From the NCBI GenBank assembly GCA_012845835.1, contig JABAKD010000010.1:10668311-10732310 (forward strand): a stretch of 64,000 nucleotides of DNA. Reading direction: 5' to 3'. The translations under genes and the position numbers were made by a program. The notes under the pieces were generated by a model. The model did not search any database and was not told the origin of the DNA. It saw nothing but the letters and a program-made list of their open reading frames with translations. Shown here piece after piece: positions 56,236 through 64,000 of this stretch (position 1 is its first letter; every line of letters starts with the position of its first letter). This DNA comes from Undaria pinnatifida (lineage: Eukaryota > Sar > Phaeophyceae > Laminariales > Alariaceae).

Positions 56236-57936
56236 CACACCCTGGACAATTCCTTTTATACTAGTCTACTGTGCGCTGCCGGAGTAGTAACGGGGACCGC
56301 CGATAGGGACAGCTCGCGCTATCGCTATAGTGAGAACCGAAAGACACGCCAGCTAACGCTAGATTGCGAATGCAATTGAGTTAAATCGACACACGACGTG
56401 TATGGAAATACGTGAAAGTGTGGTGAGCTTAAGCTTTATTTTTCCCCTTCCGTCGGAGTATATATAATATATATATATTAGAAAATGTGACCACAATTGA
56501 TTTGGGGTACTGTCTAACAAAAGGAATTGGGGCCGCAATTGATTTGGGGTGCTGTCTATTAATCGGAATTGAGGCCCACAATTGATTTGTGCTGCTGATT
56601 ATTAATTGGAATTGCGGCCACAATTGTTTTTGGGTGCTGTCTATTAATAGGGATTGCGGCTACGATTAACTTGGGCTACTGTCTATTCATCGGAATTGCG
56701 GCTACAGTTGATTTCGGGTGTTGTCATCAATCGGAATTGCGGCTTCAATTTTTTTCGGGTGCCGTCTGTTAATCGGAATTGCGGCCACAATTGATTTCGG
56801 GTGCTGTCTATCAATCGAAATTGCGGCCACCATTGATTTTGGAAGGTCAGGACAGATGTCTTTAAATGAAAGGTCACAACGTTGCAAATGAAAGGTCAAG
56901 CCAGAAACCTATCGACCGAGTCATTCCTATTGATAGGCAAGACCACAAACAATTTACTGAAACAATTTCAATCGGAAGATCACAGCATGAACCTATTGTG
57001 TGAACCATTTCCAATATGTTAGACAAGACAAGAAACAAGTAGTCCAAACAATTACAATTGGAAGGTCAGGACAGAAACCTATTACCCGAACCATTTGCAT
57101 TAATAGGCCAGACCACAAACAAATTTTTGGATTAAATTTCAATTGGAAGGCCAGAACAGAATCATGCGAATCATATCTATTAATAGACCAGACCACAAAC
57201 ACATCATTGAATCAATTACAATTCAAAGGTCAGGGCAGAAACCTGTCGACAGAACAATTCCTGTTAATAGGCAAGATCAGAAACAAGTTGTTGAAATGAT
57301 TTAAATTGAAATATCAAAGCATGAGCCTATTGTGCGAACCAATTGCATTTAATAGACGTCCGGACGATACACTGGAAAAGCAGTGCTCTATTGTGGGTAA
57401 GTTCCCGATCCTATTGAAGAATTAATAGAGTATTGAAGTCTCCTGTACATAAAACTTGCAGGAGACAACTCCAGTTAATTGACAATCCTCCAATTCGTTT
57501 GCTTAAACAATTCCAACTAAATAATAGGCGGGACTACACTGTGTCTTTTCTTTGCAATTCAAATTGCAATGCTCTGTTACGAATCACTTGTCCAAGTAGT
57601 TTCAATTAATAGACTTCTCAGAGGGTATAATGCAGGTGCAATAGTCTAATGCGATGTCTATTGTCCGAGGCATATGCAGAAACGGCCTGTCATGTGTACC
57701 CGTTGTGCTAGTCCCGGAGTATATTAAAAGAACACCCTGGACCATAACAGACTAGTTCACGAGTAGCTGTCTACTAACTGTTTCTATTCTAGCTGTTGCA
57801 ATCACTATGACTGTCTACTGCTGTGCTCCCTAATTGTACCATATATATTGGCGACATACAAGGCACCATGTTAGTCTGCTATAAATACTGCTGCTGTTAA
57901 TATGTTCATATATGGGGAAAAAAGAAGAAAAAAAAA
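56236..57936. repeat. 42-bp and 84-bp degenerate arrays
   Basis: Starts with CACACCCTGGACAATTCC at 56,236. From 56,482 to 56,842 there are about eight ~42-bp units (GCGGCCACAATTGATTT, GGGTGCTGTCTATTAATCGG). From 56,843 to 57,340 units alternate as about 84 bp (AAGGTCAGGACAGAAACCTA, AATAGGCAAGACCACAAACA). Beyond 57,759 the sequence is the outer part of the left inverted-repeat arm. Confidence 0.75.
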
Positions 57937-58770
57937 CACAACCTGAACAATTCCTGTTACAATAATAGTGTTTTGCGATCACAGTTTGTTTGGGGTGCTG
58001 TTTATTATTTGGAATTGCCTGGATAAGTGATTCACAAAGAGTTGTGTATTAAATGGAATTGCCTGGAAAGTTGATTTGCAAGGTTGTCTGCTAAATGGAA
58101 TTGCCTGGATGATTGATTTGCAAAGTTGTCTGTTAAATGGAATTTCCTGGATAATTGAATTACAAAGTTGTCTATTAAATGGAATTACCTGGATAATTGA
58201 TTTACAAAGTTGTCTATTAAATGGAATTTGCTTGGGTAATGGATTTGCAAAGTTGTCTGTTACATGGAATTGCTTTGCTAAATGATTTACAACGTCGTCT
58301 ATTAAATGGAATTGCCCGGATAATTGATTTACAAAGTTGTCTATTAAATGGAATTGCCTGTATAATTGGTTTGCAAAGTTGTCTATTGAATGGAATTGCC
58401 TGGATAGTTTATTTACAAACTTGTCTACTAAACGGAACTGCCTGCATAGTGGTCATCGCCAATATGCTGCAATAGACTATTGCCTGTACAACAGAATGAA
58501 GTAGCAAATGGCATTAGACTAGGTTCAAAAATCGAGTTCCGTGGGTATCTATTAATAATAGCAATTGTTTCTACCATTGATATAGGTTGGGGTGTACTAA
58601 TAGAAAATGTCTTAATTATAGGGCCCGGTAGGCGTCTATTAATAGAAATTGTCTGTGCAATAGAGCTCGACGGGTTTCAATTAATTGGAATTGGGGACCG
58701 CAATAGGCAGTCAATTACAATAGGAAAGTATTAGTAGACTATTGAAGTATTGCCTAATGTCCAGGGTGTG
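57937..58770. mobile_element. CACAC-terminus element with 42-bp array, left arm
   Basis: Left end CACAACCTGAACAATTCC, right end inverse CACACCCTGGACAT. The interior holds about ten 42-bp units (GTTGTCTATTAAATGGAATT, GCCTGGATAATTGATTTAC) from 58,041 to 58,450. As 42 is a multiple of three the array translates as a 14-residue repeat (LQSCLLNGIAWIID); I regard this as by-product. It is the inverted partner of 62,356-63,202. Confidence 0.75.
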
Positions 58771-59011
58771 ATTTCCATGTGTCGGTTATGAACACAATTC
58801 CCCTAGTCGCGGAAGCGATTTTTACCGTGATATGTGGGAATACCGGGATACCGCCTTATGTTACCGCCTTATTCAGACCGCCGTATGGGAGGGGGGGCAC
58901 TATCTGTATCCCGCTGCGGAATGTCGTTGTGCATTCCATTGAGATCCGATCCCAGATCGCCCTTCCAATGCCCCGCTTGGCGTCCGCGGCGGGATTGATT
59001 GTGTTTCGCAG

Positions 59012-59052
59012 GTGTTCGAGTTCTTCAACAACACCATCAACCGACAAAACAA
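59012..59052 (+). CDS. Host gene, exon 4 (micro-exon)
   Basis: 41 nt between a strong acceptor (TTGTGTTTCGCAG) and donor (CAA/GTAAGC). Phase 0 in, phase 2 out, encoding VFEFFNNTINRQN plus AA of the next Asn codon. The clearest pair of splice signals in the gene. Confidence 0.65.
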
Positions 59053-60365
59053 GTAAGCCCGACACCGGCATTGAACTCCTTGCTCTGTTTACTGGAGGGT
59101 TTTCACGCGCGCCTGGGCGGATCCGCCACGTTTTTTTTGTGTTTGTTCAAGAGGGATACTTTTTAAGCTGACGCGAAGACATGCCACCCGAGCGCTTAAA
59201 CGGACTTGTTTGCACACCTCACCATCCCTCTCCGGACCGATGTTGTTATTTGCTGTCCGCTGACTGCCGCTGCTGCTATACGAGTACGTATACAGCAGTA
59301 GTAATTAGGACGAAATATGGTCAGTAACAACCACGGGAAGACTTGGCTTTTTTTGTGTGTATCGTGGTTTCTGATAATTGTGGTAAAAAGAAGCAAACAT
59401 GGTATTAATAGTCACTAAAAACAGGGTAATATATAGAGTTATATAGTAACAATAGTGCACAGAACGATTGTGGACCGGAAATCCCCCGGTGACGACTCCA
59501 AGGGATTTTCATATCTTCAAAGAGTTGAAGACGCGTGACCGGAGTATCTGCACGCAGCTTGCAAAAATGAGTAAAATTGACCCTTGTTAAATTGATCGAA
59601 CTCACAGGTGGTGACCTGTCGGGAAAAAACATTTTATTTTTTTGTAAGATGTAGCTTTTTTTGAGTATCGTGGGTTCTGGTTGCTGTTGTCCTTCATTCT
59701 AGTAATACTATCTATTATTGACGAGGATCATAGTAATCAGGACCCACCATAATTGAAAAAATCCACCATATAGTATTTATACTACTAATCTTTTCATTAC
59801 CAAGGTCCGACGGTATATGTTACCCTGTTTTTCCTGGCAATATATGGTCCGGATTACTATCGTCCCCCGTAGGTACTAGTACTTTTGATACGAAGCTGCT
59901 GGGCTATGGTAGTTGGGGATAGAAACCTGTTCTGCTTCGGATAGCGCTTTCTGTAAAACAACGTTTCGGTTCCCGCTTCGGGTTTATTTCGCTTGAATAT
60001 GAAGACGAAAATCGAAAAGTATTTCCAAGATCGATCGTATTATGCCACCGACGTGTTGCTTGTTCTGGTTTTCTTTTAGCTGGCCGTGGCGCGTCCAAAT
60101 ACATACTGTGTGAGCCAAAACATCCCCACGAAATCACAATGACACTCATACCCAATGCACGCTTCTTATAAAAGAACTGTCGACCACATATATATGCAGT
60201 TTTTGGCCATTCGTGCTATTGATTCAAGCGTTCTGATTCGATGAGTATGACATGAGCGTGAGGTGATGATGTTTAATTGACCCCACAGCCCGACCTTGTC
60301 CCGCCTCCACCTCTTTTTAACTGCACACATATTGTACTTGCGTCGGCTCGCGTTGCGGACACCAG

Positions 60366-60421
60366 CTTCCAAACTGGAGAAATCTACGAGATCTCCCACG
60401 AACTCCTCGTTTTGGTTGACG
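60366..60421 (+). CDS. Host gene, exon 5
   Basis: 56 nt between acceptor GGACACCAG and donor ACG/GTGAGT. Its first C completes AAC (Asn), then FQTGEIYEISHELLVLVD, and the last G starts a Glu codon completed in exon 6. One alternative frame has a stop and the other is less protein-like, which supports this phase. Acidic, amphipathic helix-like. Confidence 0.65.
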
Positions 60422-61532
60422 GTGAGTGAGCAAGCAAAAGGAGCGTTCGAACGAGTGAGCGTTTATATCGGCAGGCTCTTTTTTTTTTTCCCTCACCCCC
60501 TCCACCTGCCGCGGTTGTGCCATATATAGTTCCCCCGGCGATCGCCGCCGCTGTTTATCCCTTTCACGTGCTGCTTACACATTTTCCGGCAGTAATTATC
60601 CAGTCGGTTTTGTCTCCGTAGAGGTGGGTGCGGTTGGAACGCTAGAGGCGAAACAGGGGACGATTTTATAGAAATATTTCAAGGACGTCAGCCGTGAGTT
60701 TGTTTTGGACGACTTAACGAGTACGGCAGCACGCGCATGTGGGTTTTTCAACGTTTCAACTCGTCGTCGCTGGTGGGTGAAGACCAGGGAAATGCGTGAG
60801 ACGTTCTCCTACTACGCGATTGGGGCATCGGTATAAGACGTGCGTAGCAACTCGTGGCTGGTGGGCTTTAGACGTCGGGAATGAGATGTATTTTTCGCAA
60901 ATCCGGACCTACCGCAAGAAGTTTGAGCAACACGCTTATGTGAAGCGATGGTTTTCTCGTGCTGCAAGCCGCGTCACCGTAGACACTTGGTGAAAATGTG
61001 CTCTTTTTTTGTGGTTGCTGTGGTGGAGTCTCATAAGGGTTAACGGCTCTGTACGGAGTAGCAGCCCAAGCAGCGCCGCTCAGCACGCAAGCACCCTCGG
61101 TTTACGTGCTTGTGACTCGAGGGTTGGACATCGAGCAACGTTCATTTACCGTTTCGTCGTGCGATTTCCTCCTGTTTTTTTGCCTATGTGCGGAAGACTC
61201 AAGTTTACTAAATGGCGGTCACCACCCGTCTTCCTAAGATGGCAAACCGTGCGCCCGTCGCCCCCACGTTTTGTGGTATGGGTCCCCACGGGGTCACCGG
61301 ACGTTTCTTGTTTTTGATGTGTTTCATTATATTTTTTGTTCGATACGAGTAGTTACGTTCCTTTTCTTTTTTCTTTTTGTTCTCCGGCGAATGGGGGAAA
61401 ATAAAGATTAAGCTCGCCACACGTCCACGTAGTTTCATGCATGTCGTGTGGAGTTTGACTCAATTGTATTCGCAGTATTTATGTTTGTCGTGTTTGTGCT
61501 GTTTTGGTTTGATAGTTAGCAGCTTTTTCGTG

Positions 61533-61566
61533 TTTGTTTTGTTTTGTTTTGTTTTGTTTTGTTTTG

Positions 61567-61592
<26 letters not shown>
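61533..61592. repeat. GTTTT pentanucleotide microsatellite
   Basis: About 11 units of GTTTT, 130 bases upstream of host exon 6. Confidence 0.95.
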
Positions 61593-61597
<5 letters not shown>

Positions 61598-61718
61598 GTC
61601 TTTGTTATTTATTGTTGTGTGTTTCCTTTTGTAATGTTTTTGTGTGATAATTTTCGTTTTTCGTGTTTGTCTTCGTCTTTGTGTTTGATTGTTTGTTTCT
61701 TTGTTCGTACGTTGGCAG

Positions 61719-61873
61719 AATTCCGCGAGTTGCTGGACCGGCTGTTCTCGTGGTGTGACTTGTGCCTGCCGGCTAATGAGCAGGCGTTCGCAGAGTCCCA
61801 CCGGCAAAAGATTCAGAAGTTTCAGGTTCAGATCGTGCAGGAAATGAAGCGATCCAACAGCGCCCGCTCGCAG
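61719..61873 (+). CDS. Host gene, exon 6 (gene continues)
   Basis: 155 nt between acceptor CGTTGGCAG and donor CAG/GTGCGC. The first two bases complete Glu, then 51 codons: FRELLDRLFSWCDLCLPANE, QAFAESHRQKIQKFQVQIVQ and EMKRSNSARSQ, ending in phase 0. The Q/K-rich middle looks like a long helix or coiled coil. The frame runs to a stop at 61,903 in the intron, so the strong donor suggests more exons, none found before the window edge. Together with exons 1-5 this is the N-terminal 179 residues of an unrecognised, probably soluble protein. Confidence 0.68.
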
Positions 61874-61983
61874 GTGCGCCTTGATAAGACCCCAGTCTGT
61901 TATTAATAATTGTTATAATATCCCAAGCACGGAAAATTGTAGTTTGTAACAGTTGTAAGTTTTTTTTTGCTGTTTCGTAGAAT

Positions 61984-62336
61984 ATATTATAAAAAATGAA
62001 AATACACTCCAGCTGTGAGATTAAATATTTTGTCGAAACTCATCTTTGCAAGCTGTGTATGATACTCCGATCGCGCGTATTACGGGTTGTGTGTCCTCAT
62101 TAAGGATATAGGTCGGCGACTCCCCTTGCAACTACAGTGTAGCTATCAGGGTCAACAGGGTGGTGTTAGTCAGTCTGTGCGCGGAAACTATAAAACCCGT
62201 TTCTGAGGGGACAAAAATCTGACAGCTGTGGAAGGAAATGCATCCGTTTATCAAGTGAATCCTGTAAGTCGAATAAACGGTGAAGGGAGGGCGGAGTTTT
62301 CAAGGACGTGGGAGCCTGGTTTTGATCAAAAGGGAG
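61984..62336 (-). mobile_element. R1 interspersed repeat, copy j
   Basis: Full core in inverse orientation (ATTATAAAAAATGAAAATAC ... GTTTTGATCAAAAGGGAGCG), closely like copies d and i. Ends about 20 bases before the element at 62,356. Confidence 0.88.
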
Positions 62337-62355
62337 CGGGGTAGAAAATATATAT

Positions 62356-63202
62356 CACACCCTGGACAATAGACAATAGACCAATAGTCTATTAACCCTT
62401 TCCTGTTGTAATTGGCTGTCTTTTGTAGTCCCCCATTCCAATTAATTGAACCCCGTCGAGCTCTATTGCACCGGCAATTTCTATTAATAGACGCCTACTA
62501 GGCCTTATTGGTCAGGAAAAATCTATTGGTACACCCCAATCTATATCAATGGTCGAAGCAATTGCTATGGTTGAAGCAGTGGCTATTTATAGTTACCCAC
62601 ACAACTCGATTGTTGAACCCATAGTCTATTACCATGTACTACCCCATTATATTGTACAGACAATAGTCTATTGCAGCATGTTGGCGATGGCAATTATTCA
62701 GGCAATTCCGTTTAGTAGACAAGTTTGTAAATCAATAATCCAGACAATTCCGTTTAATCGAAAACTTTGCAAATCAATTACCCAGCAGAAACTTTGTAAA
62801 TCACTTATCCAGCCAATTCCATTTATCAGACGCCTTTGTAAATCAACTTTCCAAGCAATTCCATTTAGTAGGCAACTTTGCAAAACAATTAAATAAGCAA
62901 TTCCATTTAATAGATAACTTTGTAAATTAATTATTCAGGCAGTTGCATTTAGAAGGCAACTTTAACTTTGTAAATCATTTATCCAGCCAATTCCATTTAA
63001 TAGACAACTTTGCAAATCAATTATTCAAGCATTTCCATTTAGTAGACAACTTTGCAAATCAATTACCCAGGCAATTCCATTCAATAGAAAACTTTGGCTG
63101 TGAATCAATTATCCAGGCAAATCCAACTAATAAGCAGCACCCCAAAAATATATTGTGATCACAATAATGGACTATTTTATAACAGGAATTGTTCAGGGTG
63201 TG
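62356..63202. mobile_element. CACAC-terminus element with 42-bp array, right arm
   Basis: Left end CACACCCTGGACAATAGAC, right end inverse CACACCCTGAACAATTCC. The interior is the inverse of the 57,937-58,770 array (GGCAATTCCATTTAATAGAC, AACTTTGCAAATCAATTA). 847 bp. Confidence 0.75.
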
Positions 63203-63224
63203 ATTTTTTTTTCCTTTCTATATA

Positions 63225-63840
63225 CGCGTATTAGACTCTTTCCTTGACACGACCGATAGCAGCGATACCGCACAGCCTTCTGCGCGTTGAAACATACACG
63301 TAGCAGTTACCAACCAGCCATTTTCGTGGATAGCGGGTTGTCATTCGATGCTTCTTCGATATTGTTTGGGAGGGGAGGACTTGGCCCTTGCGGTTGGAAT
63401 TGGCAAGATTAGGAGTGGGAGAGGTAGTGTTTTGGGGGAGGGGGTGAAGAGGGCAGAGCCACTGGGGGTGAAGAGGGCAGAGCCACAGAGAGCGAGACGG
63501 CGGGGACTCTTTCCTTACCACGACCGATAGCATTGGGCAGCAATAACGCACAGCCTTCTGCGCGTTGAAACATGCGCGCAGCAGTTACAAACCAGCCATT
63601 TATGTGGACAGCGGGTTGTCATTCGATGTTTCTTCGGAAGTGTATTGGGGCGAGGACTTGGCCCTTGCCGCTGGAGGGGGCAGGGCCAGGAGAACAGGGA
63701 GGCGCAGCTAGTATTCGTGTATTCGTAGTTTTTGGTTGTTGGAAACATCGTTTCATGCTTTCATCTGGATGCGGTGTTCTTTCATCATGCTTGCGGTCTT
63801 TGACACTCACGCTACATTGTCAGATGGCAAGTGAAATAAT
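63225..63840. repeat. 600-bp insert with a 273-bp-spaced tandem duplication
   Basis: Interrupts the right inverted-repeat arm relative to the left. Two copies start with GACTCTTTCCTT at 63,233 and 63,506 and share GCACAGCCTTCTGCGCGTTG and GGACTTGGCCCTTGC. No gene recognised. Confidence 0.8.
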
Positions 63841-64000
63841 ATGATATGGATTTATTAATAGCAGCAGTATTGATAGGTGACTAATATGGTGCCTTGTATG
63901 TCGCCAATATATACGTATGGTACAACTAGGGAGCACAGCAGTAGACAGTCATAGTGATTGCAACAGCTAGAATAGAAACAGTTAGTAGATAGCTACTCGT
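63841..64000. repeat. Outer part of the right inverted-repeat arm
   Basis: Reverse complement of about 57,759-57,910 with few differences (AGCACAGCAGTAGACAGTCA, GCAACAGCTAGAATAGAAAC). The arm runs off the window edge. Confidence 0.92.

Noticed and set aside
55972-56287. Overlapping open frames on both strands
   Set aside because: The minus frame looks somewhat protein-like but has no motif or splice support and overlaps a CACAC terminus.
58076-58475. 14-residue repeat protein (LQSCLLNGIAWIID)
   Set aside because: The 42-bp array unit is a multiple of three, so open frames are expected by chance; units vary at all codon positions.
60780-60993. Additional host exon with the frame ...YFSQIRTYRKKFEQ
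   Set aside because: Protein-like, but exons 5 and 6 join in phase without it and no good splice pair was found.

Overview
The window looks like repeat-dense nuclear DNA from a eukaryote. It has GT-AG introns, Ty1/copia-type LTR retrotransposons, many short inverted-repeat elements, long microsatellites and very little coding sequence. I saw no bacterial operons, rRNA genes or CRISPR arrays. The mix of copia elements, small exons and long simple repeats would fit a large algal or stramenopile genome such as a brown alga. That is an inference from style only; no marker gene proves it.

Layout. 1-3,650: a decayed minus-strand retrotransposon gag gene and a 290-bp direct repeat. 4,022-9,017: a decayed copia element (gag, protease, integrase, reverse transcriptase, RNase H) with a primer-binding site, polypurine tract and 220-bp 3' LTR. 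9,600-11,150: small exon-like pieces of a plus-strand host gene. 13,313-15,225: an element with CACAC termini filled with ~42-bp repeats. 17,800-31,000: tandem repeats, a mosaic pentanucleotide array, several foldback sequences including a near-perfect 378-bp palindrome, and an interspersed repeat family called R1 here. 32,188-38,222: a second LTR element that keeps an open gag-protease gene but has lost reverse transcriptase and RNase H. 38,384-41,700: R1 copies and tRNA-like SINE remnants.

43,168-61,873: the best-supported host gene, on the plus strand. It has six exons of 41-156 nt whose reading phases agree at every junction, giving 179 codons with no stop, spread over 18.7 kb. The last donor points beyond the last visible exon. 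Its introns hold MITE-like elements, satellites, a 25-unit CTG tract, a TTTA array and tRNA-like sequence. Exons 4-6 lie in the loop of a large inverted repeat (57,759-58,770 against 62,356-64,000).

The main pattern is a group of elements with termini near CACACCCTGGACAATAG whose interiors are arrays of degenerate ~42-bp units. One is flanked by a probable 9-bp target-site duplication. Nothing here reads as a metabolic operon or defence island; the genes are two fragmentary host genes and three retroelements.
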